DNA from: Thermoflexales bacterium
GTDB lineage: Bacteria; Chloroflexota; Anaerolineae; J036; Brachytrichaceae
Direction: 5' to 3'
Assembly: GCA_025057935.1 (NCBI GenBank)
Contig: JANWUW010000046.1
Span: 61,352-125,351, forward strand
DNA: 64,000 nucleotides
Shown piece by piece: positions 33,908-42,693 of this stretch. The position numbers and the translations under genes were made by a program. Position 1 is the stretch's first letter. The number at the start of each line of letters is the position of its first letter. The notes under the pieces were generated by a model. That model had not been told where the DNA came from. It did no database searches and worked only from the letters and a program-made list of their open reading frames with translations.

Positions 33908-34435
33908 ATGAAACGACTTACCTTCTCTCTCCTCATCGCGCTCAGCCTGGTGTTCACTTCGGGCTGCGGATTGATCAACACCCTCTTCGGCGGCGGAGGC
34001 AGCCAGCCCATTGTGGCGACGCAGTGGGACGACGTGCCGTTGCCCGAGGGCGCACAACGCCAAAACGTGGACATCCCGCTGCCAATGCGCATGATGCTCG
34101 ATCTGCTCGTCCGCCCAGCGCTCGAGCAAGAGGGCGTGGACCTGCGCAACTTTGAGTTCGCGATTTACATTGCCTCTCAGGCACCAAAGGATATCGTTGC
34201 CTTTTACTCCAAGGATCGCATGCGCGCGAAGGGATGGGACGAGACAGACAGCATTGGGTGTCTCGCCAGCGAAGAAGTCGGCACAGAGGGCGCCTACTGC
34301 CTGTTCCTGCGTGGCGAGGGTGAGCAGCAAACAGCTTTGGTCATCCTTATCTCCAAGCGCGAGGCAGGCGGCAGCGACCTAACTTTTCTCCGCTTCAAGA
34401 GCGCACTCGCGCCCACATCCACAGCCACTCCCTGA
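33908..34435 (+). CDS. Putative lipoprotein
   Basis: This 175-residue protein has a type II signal peptide (KRLTFSLLIALSLVFTSGC) with lipobox FTSGC and Cys at residue 20, so it should be anchored on the outer face of the cytoplasmic membrane. The mature part begins with a Gly/Phe stretch and contains VPLPEGAQRQNVDIPLP, IYIASQAPKDIVAFYSKDRMRAKGW and a beta-rich end. That middle pattern, with polar strands around AFY-x-KDRM-x-x-KGW, recalls small lipoproteins of Chloroflexota and Actinobacteria of unknown function. It lies between mevalonate kinase and queG on the same strand. Confidence 0.7.
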   Translation: MKRLTFSLLIALSLVFTSGCGLINTLFGGGGSQPIVATQWDDVPLPEGAQRQNVDIPLPMRMMLDLLVRPALEQEGVDLRNFEFAIYIASQAPKDIVAFYSKDRMRAKGWDETDSIGCLASEEVGTEGAYCLFLRGEGEQQTALVILISKREAGGSDLTFLRFKSALAPTSTATP

Positions 34436-34442
34436 AAGCAGC

Positions 34443-35525
34443 GTGCTGAGCGCAGCCCTGATTCGGGAGAAGGCGCTAGAGCTTGGCTTCGACCTCGTGG
34501 GTTTTGCGCCGGCAGGGCCGACGCCTGGCGCCGACCAGTTTCTGGCGTGGCTCGAGGCAGGATACCACGGGCAAATGGCATACCTCGCCAACGCGCCAGA
34601 GCGTCGTCTCGATCCGCGCGCAGTGTTGCCCGGCGCGCGCACGGTGGTGGTCGTGGGGCTGAGCTACGAAACGCTTGCCGTGCCCTACGAGGTGCTCCGC
34701 GACCCCAGCCGTGGGCGCATTGCTCGCTACGCTTGGGGCGCAGATTACCACGAGGTGATCACGCCCGTGCTGCGCGCATTCGGCGAGTGGCTCTCGCTCG
34801 AATCACGCGCCTATGTGGACACTGGTCCAGTGCTCGAGCGCAATTGGGCGCAGCGTTGCGGGCTGGGCTTCATCGGCAAAAACACGTGCTTAATCCACCG
34901 CAAGCGCGGCAGCTATCTTTTCCTCGGTGCTGTGTTGATCGCCGAGGAATTGCCAGACGCCTTCGATGATCAACCGCAGCCAGCGTTGTTTTCCGGTTGC
35001 GGTCGCTGCGCGCGCTGCCTCGGTGCCTGTCCGACGCGCGCGTTCCCTGCGCCCGGCGTGCTGGATGCGCGCCGTTGCATCGCTTATCTCACCATCGAGC
35101 TGAAGGGCAGCATCCCCGAGCCGCTGCGCCCTCTGTTGGGCAACTGGGTGTTCGGCTGCGACGTGTGTCAAGACGTTTGCCCCTACGTGCGGCGCTTCTC
35201 GCGCCCCTCCGATTCGCCGCTTGCGCGAGCGTTCTATCCGCCAAGCATTGATCGAGCAGCGCCCAAGTTGGTTGATCTGCTCCAGCTCGACCGCGTGACT
35301 TTCAATCAGCGTTACAAGCGCACGCCGTTGGCGCGTGCAAAATGGCGCGGGTTGCTGCGCAACGCCTGCGTCGCTGCCGGCAACTGGGGCAGCCCTGAGG
35401 CGCTTCCGTATCTGCAACGCCTCGCCGCATGCGACGAGCCATTGGTGCGGGAACATGCAGCGTGGGCAATCGCGCGCATCATTGCTGGCGAATCAGCGCG
35501 CTCTTCTGCGACAATGCAGGCTTGA
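34443..35525 (+). CDS. queG: Epoxyqueuosine reductase
   Basis: This 360-residue, cobalamin-dependent iron-sulfur enzyme carries out the last step of queuosine synthesis, reducing epoxyqueuosine in tRNA. The N-terminal half has GFDLVGFAPAGP, YHGQMAYLANAPERRLDPR, GRIARYAWGADYHEVI and the cobalamin-site WAQRCGLGFIGKNTCLI. Two 4Fe-4S ligand sets follow: CGRCARCLGACPTRA near residue 184 and CDVCQDVCPY near 240. HEAT-like repeats close the protein. The start is GTG, seven bases after the lipoprotein stop. The stop overlaps the thrC start (TGATG). Confidence 0.96.
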   Translation: MLSAALIREKALELGFDLVGFAPAGPTPGADQFLAWLEAGYHGQMAYLANAPERRLDPRAVLPGARTVVVVGLSYETLAVPYEVLRDPSRGRIARYAWGADYHEVITPVLRAFGEWLSLESRAYVDTGPVLERNWAQRCGLGFIGKNTCLIHRKRGSYLFLGAVLIAEELPDAFDDQPQPALFSGCGRCARCLGACPTRAFPAPGVLDARRCIAYLTIELKGSIPEPLRPLLGNWVFGCDVCQDVCPYVRRFSRPSDSPLARAFYPPSIDRAAPKLVDLLQLDRVTFNQRYKRTPLARAKWRGLLRNACVAAGNWGSPEALPYLQRLAACDEPLVREHAAWAIARIIAGESARSSATMQA

Positions 35526-36787
35526 TGTCTTATCTCGTCGGCTTTCGGTGCTCCCTGTGCGGCGAAGTTTTCTCGCCCGAGGCGATCATGTATACATGCC
35601 CGCGCGACGGCGGCAACCTTGACGCAGTGTACGACTACGCGCGCATGCAGCGCGAGCTCGACCCGCGCTGGATCGCGCACGACACTAACCGCGCCATCTG
35701 GCACTACGCGCCGCTGCTGCCAACCACGCTCCCGGAACCAATCGCTGCGCTCCCCACTCCCCTTAGCACGCTAGGGTGGACGCCGCTCTATCGAGCACAG
35801 CGCATCGAACAACGCCTCGGCATGCGCGCCGTGTGGATAAAAGACGATACGCGCCTGCCTAGCAACTCGTTCAAGGATCGCGCTAGCGCGCTAGTCATCG
35901 CGCAGGCGATGAAGATAGGTTTACACACGATTGCTGTTGCTTCGACGGGCAACGCTGCATCCGCATTGGCGACGCTGTGCGCTGGCACACCGCTGCGCGC
36001 TGTGGTCTTCGTGCCCCAAGGCACGCCTGAGGCGAAGCTGGCAGGCATTTTGATCCACGGCGCGCGCGTCTTCATCGTCGAAGGCAGCTACACCGAGGCT
36101 GTGGAAATGGCGACTGCCGCCTGCGCGCGCTTCGGCTGGTACAACCGCAGCACGGGCTTCAACCCATACACCCGCGAAGGGAAGAAGACCGCAGCCTACG
36201 AGATTGCCGAGCAGCTCGCCTTGCACGCGCCGACCTCGACGCGCTTCCGCGCGCCCGACGTCGTTGTCGTCCCAGTCGGCGACGGAAACATCATCAGCGG
36301 CTTGCACAAGGGCTTTCGCGACCTGCATGCGCTAGGGTGGATCGAGCGCATACCGCGCCTCATCGGCGTCACTGCTGCGCTGGCGCCGTCGTTGTATCGC
36401 GCATGGCGCTCAGGCCGCGAGGACTTCGACACTATCCCCTCCCAGACCATCGCCAGCGGCATCAGCGTTGATCGCCCCTGCGACGGGGTCATGGCGCTGC
36501 GCGCTGTGCGCGAGACAGGCGGCGTGTTCATCGAGGCTAGCGACGAGGCTATGTTGCAGGCAATGCGCACGCTCGCCGTCGAAGCTGGTGTCTTCGTCGA
36601 GCCAGCATGCGCAGCGACGCTCGTCGGGCTAGAAGAGGGCGCGCGCCAAGGCTGGATTCAACGTGATGAGGAAGTGGTGCTGCAGCTCACTGGCAGCGGC
36701 TTCAAGGACGTGCGCTCAGCGCTGCGCGCTGCTGATCAGCCTATCCCCGTGCGCACAGTGGACGAGGTCGCGCGCGCACTTACATGA
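35525..36787 (+). CDS. thrC: Threonine synthase
   Basis: This 420-residue PLP enzyme converts O-phosphohomoserine to threonine. The N-terminal zinc-ribbon-like segment (CSLCG near residue 9 and CPRDGG near 26) is typical of the class with this extension. The PLP Lys is Lys117 in SNSFKDRAS. AVASTGNAASALA binds the cofactor phosphate, and GSYTEAVEMA and NRSTGFNPYTREGKKTAAYE complete the site. Translation starts at an ATG overlapping the queG stop by one base (TGATG), and the stop overlaps the DUF2298 start (ATGA). Confidence 0.94.
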   Translation: MSYLVGFRCSLCGEVFSPEAIMYTCPRDGGNLDAVYDYARMQRELDPRWIAHDTNRAIWHYAPLLPTTLPEPIAALPTPLSTLGWTPLYRAQRIEQRLGMRAVWIKDDTRLPSNSFKDRASALVIAQAMKIGLHTIAVASTGNAASALATLCAGTPLRAVVFVPQGTPEAKLAGILIHGARVFIVEGSYTEAVEMATAACARFGWYNRSTGFNPYTREGKKTAAYEIAEQLALHAPTSTRFRAPDVVVVPVGDGNIISGLHKGFRDLHALGWIERIPRLIGVTAALAPSLYRAWRSGREDFDTIPSQTIASGISVDRPCDGVMALRAVRETGGVFIEASDEAMLQAMRTLAVEAGVFVEPACAATLVGLEEGARQGWIQRDEEVVLQLTGSGFKDVRSALRAADQPIPVRTVDEVARALT

Positions 36788-39165
36788 TGCTCGACGCGAT
36801 TTTGCCGCACGCGGCTGTTTGGTACGCCTGGGCACAGGCGTTCGCGCTTGCCGGCAGCCTCATCGCCAGCGGTTGGCTGCGCGCGCTCCCTGACCGCGGC
36901 TATGCAGTCGGCAAGGCGTTCGGCGTCTTGCTTGGCGGCGTCGCTTATTGGCTGCACGTTACGCTCGGCTTTGCACGCAATGACCTCGGCGCAGCGCTGC
37001 TCGCGCTTGCGACGGTGTGGGTGCTCGCTCTGTGGCTGCGCGACGCAGCGCATCAACCTGCTTGGCTCTGGGTGCTACTGGTTGAGGTTACCTTTGCTGC
37101 GGCGTTCTTCGGCTGGTGCCTTGTGCGCGCGCACAGCCCCGAGATCCTTCCTGCAGGAGGCGAGAAGTACATGGAGCTCATGATGCTCAACGCCATCCTG
37201 CGCAGCAGCCACTTTCCGCCCAACGACGCTTGGCTCTCGGGCTACAGCCTGAGCTACTACTACCTCGGCTACGTGTTGCTCGCGTTGCTGACGCGCCTGA
37301 GCGGCATGCCTGCGGCAGTGGCGTTCAACCTCGGTCACGCGCTCGTCTTCGCGCTGACGTTCACTTCGGCGCTCGGCGCAGGCTACGCACTAGGCGCGCA
37401 CACTGGGCGCTTCGAGATGCGCGGCGCAGCTACTGGATTTCTCGCAGCCGTAATGCTGACGCTGATGGGCAACCTCGGCGGGCTGCTTGGCGTGCTGAAA
37501 TGCGCCGACGCTTTGCCTCAGCGTTTCTGGGCTTGGCTCGACGTGCGCGAGATTGCCACGCGCACCTATGAGTGCCGCGGATTGATCCCGAGCTACTTCT
37601 ACGGGTGGTGGTGGGATTGGTCGCGCGTGATCCGTGATTACGCGCCTGATGGTACGCCTCAGGAGGTGATCACCGAAACACCCATCTTCAGCTTCGTCCT
37701 CGGGGACAACCATCCCCATGTAATGGCGCTGCCATTCGCCGTTGCGATGCTGGCGTTAGCATTTGCAACCCTAAACGCGGGCGTCGCCGATCCACGGCGC
37801 TCCGCGCAGGAGGCGGCGCACTTTGCGCTCACTGCGCTCGCGCTTGGCGCACTGGCGTTCCTTAACACGTGGGATTTTCCCGTGTACGGCGCGGTCTTCC
37901 TCGGCGCAGCCATGCTCGGCGCTGTGCGTCGCGGCGACCTCAGCGCAACGTTTGCTAAAGCGGTGCTCGCGCTCGGGCTTGGCTACGTGCTGTACTTGCC
38001 CTGGCATGCAACCTTCAGCTCGCAAGCGCAAGGCTTGGCAGTGAATCTCTTCAATGGCACGCGTCTGGCGCAGTTCTTCGCGATGTTTGCGCCGCTGCTC
38101 ATTCTCTGGGTAGGTTATAGCGCCTACACAGTGGCGTGCAGCGGCAATGTGCGCCAAGCTGTGCTGAGGGCGCTTGTGGGCGGAGTTGTGCTCATTGGCA
38201 CGCTGATGACTTTGACGGTGGCGCTCGCGGTGCTCGTGCCTAGCCTGCGCGCGCTGTTGGAGGCGATGCTGGTCTCTAGCGAGGTGTTAGGGGTAACGCG
38301 CGCCCAAGTGGAGCAGCGCCTGCTCGCGCGCGCGCTTAGCCCTTGGACGCCGCTCTTGCTTGCTGTGGGCATTGCTCTTGTAACGGCAGAGCTGCACCGC
38401 ATGTGGCTCAGCGCACGCGGCAACACCCTCACCGCCGCTCAGGCATTTGGGTTGCTGCTATTCGCTGTGGGCGGGCTGCTCACTCTCGCAGTGGAGTTCG
38501 TCTTCGTGCGCGACCTGTTTGGCACGCGTATGAACACAGTGTTCAAGTTCTACTACCAAGCCTGGGCACTATGGAGCATCGCTGGCGCGCTGGCGTTGAT
38601 CACGCTGATCGGCGCTCAGGGGTGGGCGCGCGTTCTCGGCAGCATTGCAGCAGCAGTAGTGGGCATGGGGCTGCTCTGGGCGCCGATGGCTGTGCAAGCA
38701 CGTAGCGACTTTTTCACCCACGCGCCCACACTCGATGGATCCGCCTACCTCCAGCGGACCGCTCCAGGCGATGCTGAAATCATAAATTGGCTCAACACCA
38801 ACGTCAGCGGCGACCCTGTGATCCTCGAGGCGAGCACGCTGGGCGCCTATCGTCTGGAAGGGCGCATTGCCGCATTCACTGGCTTGCCGACGGTGCTCGG
38901 CTGGGGCGGGCACCAGCATCAGTGGCGCGGCGACATCCGCGAAGCAGCGCGCCGTCATGCCCTAGTCGAGCGCGCCTACGCGACAACCGACTGGAAGGAG
39001 ACGCGCGCTGTGCTCCAAGAGTTCAGGGTGCACTACGTGATCGTCGGTGAGGTCGAGCGCGCGCAGTTTTCAGACGAGGGGCTGGAGAAGTTCGCGCGCC
39101 ATTGCGCGGCAGTCTTAAACACCACTACAGGTGGTGTGTATCGCTGCAAAGTTGCGAGTGAATGA
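36784..39165 (+). CDS. DUF2298 membrane protein (YYY-motif, Chloroflexi/Archaea type)
   Basis: This 793-residue polytopic protein belongs to DUF2298, a family defined in Chloroflexi and Archaea by the YYY motif. Here the motif is SGYSLSYYYLGYVLLALL near residue 155. I count about fourteen hydrophobic stretches, followed by a soluble C-terminal domain (residues about 655-793: AEIINWLNTNVSGDPVILEAS, YVIVGEVERAQFSDEGLEKF). The layout resembles GT-C-type glycosyltransferases, with an acidic PAGGEKYMEL loop after the third or fourth helix. A lipid-linked sugar transferase is a reasonable guess but unproven. Its start overlaps thrC by four bases. Confidence 0.85.
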   Translation: MMLDAILPHAAVWYAWAQAFALAGSLIASGWLRALPDRGYAVGKAFGVLLGGVAYWLHVTLGFARNDLGAALLALATVWVLALWLRDAAHQPAWLWVLLVEVTFAAAFFGWCLVRAHSPEILPAGGEKYMELMMLNAILRSSHFPPNDAWLSGYSLSYYYLGYVLLALLTRLSGMPAAVAFNLGHALVFALTFTSALGAGYALGAHTGRFEMRGAATGFLAAVMLTLMGNLGGLLGVLKCADALPQRFWAWLDVREIATRTYECRGLIPSYFYGWWWDWSRVIRDYAPDGTPQEVITETPIFSFVLGDNHPHVMALPFAVAMLALAFATLNAGVADPRRSAQEAAHFALTALALGALAFLNTWDFPVYGAVFLGAAMLGAVRRGDLSATFAKAVLALGLGYVLYLPWHATFSSQAQGLAVNLFNGTRLAQFFAMFAPLLILWVGYSAYTVACSGNVRQAVLRALVGGVVLIGTLMTLTVALAVLVPSLRALLEAMLVSSEVLGVTRAQVEQRLLARALSPWTPLLLAVGIALVTAELHRMWLSARGNTLTAAQAFGLLLFAVGGLLTLAVEFVFVRDLFGTRMNTVFKFYYQAWALWSIAGALALITLIGAQGWARVLGSIAAAVVGMGLLWAPMAVQARSDFFTHAPTLDGSAYLQRTAPGDAEIINWLNTNVSGDPVILEASTLGAYRLEGRIAAFTGLPTVLGWGGHQHQWRGDIREAARRHALVERAYATTDWKETRAVLQEFRVHYVIVGEVERAQFSDEGLEKFARHCAAVLNTTTGGVYRCKVASE

Positions 39166-39189
39166 TAAACTGGTTCACACATTGCAGCC

Positions 39190-40320
39190 ATGAGCGCATC
39201 AGCTTCTTCCTCCCCCGAGGGCATGCCGCACACCCGTCGTCGTCGGCGTCCGAACAATGCGCGCCGCGTGACCATCGCTGACATTGCTCGACAAGCTGGC
39301 GTCTCCAAGACTGCGGTCTCGTTTGCTTTCAACATGCCCCATCGCCTCTCAGAGGAAACCACGCGCCACATCCTCGAAGTGGCACGACAGATGGGCTACA
39401 CTCCAAATCCAATCGCGCGCAGCCTCAACACGCGCCGCACTCATGCCGTCGGCGTGATTGTCCCTCAAGACATCCCCACCGTGCTAAGCAATCCTTTCTT
39501 CGCCGAGCTCCTGTGTGGCGTCGGCGAAGTGTGTGATGCAGAGGGTCTCTCACTCGTGCTCATCCCACCGATGCGCGGCTCGCTTGTCGAGGCGACCTAC
39601 GCCGCGTTGGTGGATGGCTGCATCGTCACCGGCTTGGACGTCAGCGATAAGGCAGTGCGCGCGCTGCGCTTGCGCCGAATCCCGTTTGTGATGATCGACG
39701 TAGACGCGCCGCCAGATATTGCAGCAGTGAGCGTTGACGACTTCGGCGGTGCCTATGCTGTGATGCGCCACATCCTTGAACAGGGTCACCGACACATCGC
39801 CATCGTTGCGTTTCCCTCGTCTACCGGGCGGATCGAAGAGTACACGGGCACCCTCAAGCATCGCTTCGATGGTTACCAGCGCGCGTTAGCGGAATTCGGC
39901 TTGCAATTGCCCGACGCCACTGTGCACGTTCTGGAGAGCGCATGCAGCGTGCTCGGCGGGCAAGACGCCTTCCGTCGGCTAATCCAACTTCAACCGCAAC
40001 CGACGGCTGTGGTTGCGCTCAGCGACGTGCTCGCCTTTGGCGTCATGGACGCTGCGCTCTCTGCAGGGCTGCGCATCCCAGAGGATCTCGCCGTGGTGGG
40101 CTTCGACGACGTGGAAATCAGCCGCCTGCTGCGCCCCTCGCTCACCACAGTGCGCCAGCCGATCCGCGAGAAGGGACGCCGCGCCGCCGAGCTGTTCGTC
40201 AAGATGCTCTGCGCTGAAGATGAAGAGGCGCCTGTTGAGCACATCCTGCTTCCAGTTGAGCTAGTCGTGCGCGAATCCAGTGTGCGCGCGGCAGCAGGGA
40301 TCACCGTGACCGCGGCATGA
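39190..40320 (+). CDS. LacI family transcriptional regulator
   Basis: This 376-residue protein has a basic N-terminal extension (HTRRRRRPNNARR), then the LacI helix-turn-helix and hinge (VTIADIARQAGVSKTAVSFAFN and MGYTPNPIARSLNTRR). A periplasmic-binding-protein-like ligand domain follows (VGVIVPQDIPTVLSNPFFAELL, FVMIDVDAPPDIAAVSVDDFGGAYAVM, VVALSDVLAFGVMDAAL, VVGFDDVEISRLLRPSLTTVRQP). Members usually respond to sugars or purines. The neighbouring sugar-linked genes are not obvious. It converges with the GlpA-like gene, so that gene is not a simple operon partner. GTGAA (39158) and TTCAC (39174) arms flank a TAAACT hexamer upstream, weakly suggesting autoregulation. Confidence 0.92.
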   Translation: MSASASSSPEGMPHTRRRRRPNNARRVTIADIARQAGVSKTAVSFAFNMPHRLSEETTRHILEVARQMGYTPNPIARSLNTRRTHAVGVIVPQDIPTVLSNPFFAELLCGVGEVCDAEGLSLVLIPPMRGSLVEATYAALVDGCIVTGLDVSDKAVRALRLRRIPFVMIDVDAPPDIAAVSVDDFGGAYAVMRHILEQGHRHIAIVAFPSSTGRIEEYTGTLKHRFDGYQRALAEFGLQLPDATVHVLESACSVLGGQDAFRRLIQLQPQPTAVVALSDVLAFGVMDAALSAGLRIPEDLAVVGFDDVEISRLLRPSLTTVRQPIREKGRRAAELFVKMLCAEDEEAPVEHILLPVELVVRESSVRAAAGITVTAA

Positions 40321-40335
40321 GCCAAGCGAAGCGCC

Positions 40336-41505
40336 TCACGCTGTGTAGCGATATGCGCGATGCGAGAGCAGCACCACCTCACGCGTGCGGCATTCAGCAT
40401 CAACACCCAGCTTGCGGCACACGAGATCGCTCACCTTCTCCGCCATTGCGCGCGCGGTCGCCGTTTTGCCGCCGGTGATGGTGACAAATCCTTCAACACC
40501 ATCCTTGGCGTGATCGAAACTCTCGAACGTGCGACTCAGCGCGCGCCCGTCGGCGAGCTTCGCCGAGCCGATGAGGGGGCGCGCAGCAGCCCAGACGCCA
40601 CGCGGCGCGTACCGCTTCACCACGGGGATCATCTGCGCGGTTAGCTCGTACATGCGCTGCACGTGCTCGCGCGGGATGTTAATGGCGTCGGGGTCTTCCA
40701 CGCGCCATGAAGAAGTACCGAGGAGCGAAGTCATGCGCTGAGGCACGAGGATGTCACCGTCACCCGGCAAGTGCAGGCGGTGGATCACCTTGCGGTTCAA
40801 GCGCGCTGGCACGCTGACCATCACGCCGGCAGTGGGCACGACTGGCACATCGCACCCTGCCATGTGCGCCACCTTGCCGCACCACGGGCCTGCAGCGTTG
40901 ATCACCATATCAGCGCCGATCACGCTCACACGCCCATCGCGCCGCGAGCGCACTTGCACACCGGTGATCGCGCCACCGTGCTGCACGAAGCCGATCACCT
41001 CGTGATGCGTCTTGATCACTGCGCCGTTTGCCTGCGCCGTCGCAAGGAAGCTCAGACAAAAGCGGAACGGCTCAAACACCCCATCTGGCACTTGCACCAC
41101 AGCCTTGATGTTGGGGCTGAGGTTTGGCTCGTGGGCAAGCGCCTCAGCAAGCGGCACCTCGCGCGTGGGGATGCCGATCTCTTCACAGGCTTCGAGAAAT
41201 GTTTCCTTGAAGGCGTAGTCGGCATCGTCCACGGCAACCATGTAGCCATCGTTTAGCTCCATGCTGTCGGGCATGATGCGCCGCAGGATGAAGTTTTCCT
41301 CGATGCACTCACGCGCCGAGATGGGGTCATTCACTGCGTAACGCGCGCCGCTATGCAGCAAGCAGTGGTTGCGCCCTGTCGTGCCGCTAGCGATCTCACC
41401 ACGTTCGACAACCGTCACGCGAAAGCCACGCAGCGCAAGGTCGTGGGCAGTCGCGGCGCCCGTCGAGCCAGCGCCGATGATCACAACATGAAATGGTCGT
41501 GGCAT
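40336..41505 (-). CDS. GlpA-like FAD-dependent glycerol-3-phosphate dehydrogenase
   Basis: This 389-residue flavoprotein has the FAD motif VVIIGAGSTGAATAHDLALRG near residue 7. GTTGRNHCLLHSGARYAVNDPISARECIEEN, split here at positions about 41-70, is strongly GlpA-like. AAGPWCGKVAHMAG, AARPLIGS and VTITGGKTATARAMAEKV complete the DAO fold. It matches the anaerobic GlpA catalytic part but ends without the C-terminal iron-sulfur BFD-like domain. No glpB or glpC follows. Oxidation of glycerol-3-phosphate to dihydroxyacetone phosphate with quinone as acceptor is likely, and L-2-hydroxyacid oxidation is an alternative. A TAAACT hexamer lies 8 nt upstream of the ATG. Confidence 0.8.
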   Translation of the reverse strand: MPRPFHVVIIGAGSTGAATAHDLALRGFRVTVVERGEIASGTTGRNHCLLHSGARYAVNDPISARECIEENFILRRIMPDSMELNDGYMVAVDDADYAFKETFLEACEEIGIPTREVPLAEALAHEPNLSPNIKAVVQVPDGVFEPFRFCLSFLATAQANGAVIKTHHEVIGFVQHGGAITGVQVRSRRDGRVSVIGADMVINAAGPWCGKVAHMAGCDVPVVPTAGVMVSVPARLNRKVIHRLHLPGDGDILVPQRMTSLLGTSSWRVEDPDAINIPREHVQRMYELTAQMIPVVKRYAPRGVWAAARPLIGSAKLADGRALSRTFESFDHAKDGVEGFVTITGGKTATARAMAEKVSDLVCRKLGVDAECRTREVVLLSHRAYRYTA

Positions 41506-41513
41506 TGCTCAGA

Positions 41514-41519
41514 AGTTTA
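41514..41519 (-). promoter_or_regulatory. -10 element (TAAACT) of the GlpA-like gene
   Basis: It ends 8 nt before ATG 41505. It is weaker than the TANAAT copies elsewhere, differing at position five. Confidence 0.45.
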
Positions 41520-41608
41520 CACGCCGCGCATTCGCTTGTGAGAAGGGGCGTCCGCTCGTCATTCTCGCGATGAGGATTCAAAGCGCACACTTGCGCCGTT
41601 TTTGTGCA

Positions 41609-41614
41609 TACAAT
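41609..41614 (+). promoter_or_regulatory. -10-like element (TACAAT) upstream of the LLM oxidoreductase gene
   Basis: The hexamer is preceded by TGTGCA. It lies 38 nt before ATG 41653, so this transcript would carry a short leader, with GGCTGGAG close to the start codon acting as a weak ribosome-binding site. Confidence 0.45.
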
Positions 41615-41652
41615 GGCGTTGAGCAATGAACCTCTAGTTCGAGGCTGGAGCG

Positions 41653-42675
41653 ATGAGCACTTCCGAACTGCAGCGCGTCGCGTTATACCTTCAAGACGCC
41701 CACCCCATCCGCGATGGCATGCGCTACGCGCAGTATGCCGAGCAGCGCGGCTTCGAAGCCGTCTGGCAGGCCGAGAGCCGCCTTGTGCGCGATGCAATCG
41801 TGCCCATGGCTGCGTTCGCCGCTGTCACCGAGCGCATCAAGATCGGCAGCGGCGTGATCAACAACTGGACGCGCAACATTGGCTTGCTCGCCGCCACATT
41901 TCTCACCTTGGACGATCTCGCGCCCAATCGCATCATCTGCGGCATCGGCGCGTGGTGGGATCCGCTGGCGCGCAACGTAGGCATCGAACGCCGCAAGCCG
42001 CTCACAGCAATGCGCGAAACGGTTGAGCTGCTGCGCCGCCTGCTGCGCATGGAGCGCGTCACGTTCCACGGCGAGTTCCATCACCTCGAAGGGGTCGAGC
42101 TTGATGTTGTGCATGGTCGGCGCGAGCCGCGCAATGTGCCCATCTACATCGGCGCCACTGGCGACCAGATGATGGAACTGGCTGGCGAGATCGCCGATGG
42201 CGTGGTGCTCAACTACTGCGTCCCACCAGAATACAACGACCGTGCGATGGAAATGCTGGAAAAGGGCGCGAAGAAGGCAGGGCGCAGGTTGGAGGATATT
42301 GATCGCCCGCAGTTGATCGTGTGCGCCGTGAACTACGACCGCAAGCAAGCCATCGAGGACGCCAAAGCACTGCTCACGCAGTATCTCGCTCAGCAACCTC
42401 ACATCGCCAAAGCGAGCGGCGTAAGCGAGGAAATTGTCAAGAAAGTGCAGTCCATCTTGGGTTGGCCCGCGACGAAAGAGCAAGTGCACGAGGCGATGCA
42501 GTTTGTGCCGGATGAATTCGTGCTGCGCATCAGTGCCACAGGCACACCTGAGGAGGCACGCGCAAAAGTCATGGAGTACGTGCGCCGCGGCTGCACTTGC
42601 CCCATTCTCTACCCGATCAGCGATCCCATCCTGATGATTGACACCTTCGCGCCAAACGGGGCTGGCGTGGGTTAG
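41653..42675 (+). CDS. LLM class flavin-dependent oxidoreductase
   Basis: This 340-residue member of the luciferase-like monooxygenase superfamily has a TIM barrel with [30 protein letters not shown] (residues about 29-58), [28 protein letters not shown] residues and [26 protein letters not shown]. This pattern is close to F420-dependent methylenetetrahydromethanopterin-reductase-like proteins. Whether F420 or FMN is used, and the substrate, cannot be decided here. The C-terminus carries a [36 protein letters not shown] ending. It is a monocistronic-looking gene with a short leader. Confidence 0.87.
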   Translation: MSTSELQRVALYLQDAHPIRDGMRYAQYAEQRGFEAVWQAESRLVRDAIVPMAAFAAVTERIKIGSGVINNWTRNIGLLAATFLTLDDLAPNRIICGIGAWWDPLARNVGIERRKPLTAMRETVELLRRLLRMERVTFHGEFHHLEGVELDVVHGRREPRNVPIYIGATGDQMMELAGEIADGVVLNYCVPPEYNDRAMEMLEKGAKKAGRRLEDIDRPQLIVCAVNYDRKQAIEDAKALLTQYLAQQPHIAKASGVSEEIVKKVQSILGWPATKEQVHEAMQFVPDEFVLRISATGTPEEARAKVMEYVRRGCTCPILYPISDPILMIDTFAPNGAGVG

Positions 42676-42680
42676 GCGGC

Positions 42681-42686
42681 TACAAT
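42681..42686 (+). promoter_or_regulatory. -10 element (TACAAT) of the 352-aa membrane protein gene
   Basis: It ends 7 nt before ATG 42694 (spacer CACGCGC), immediately after the LLM stop codon. Confidence 0.6.
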
Positions 42687-42693
42687 CACGCGC

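Noticed and set aside
39158..39178. GTGAA...TTCAC repeat upstream of the LacI gene as an operator
   Set aside because: The arms are only 5 bp and 11 bp apart, unlike the contiguous palindromes of most LacI-family operators. It was kept only as a weak remark.
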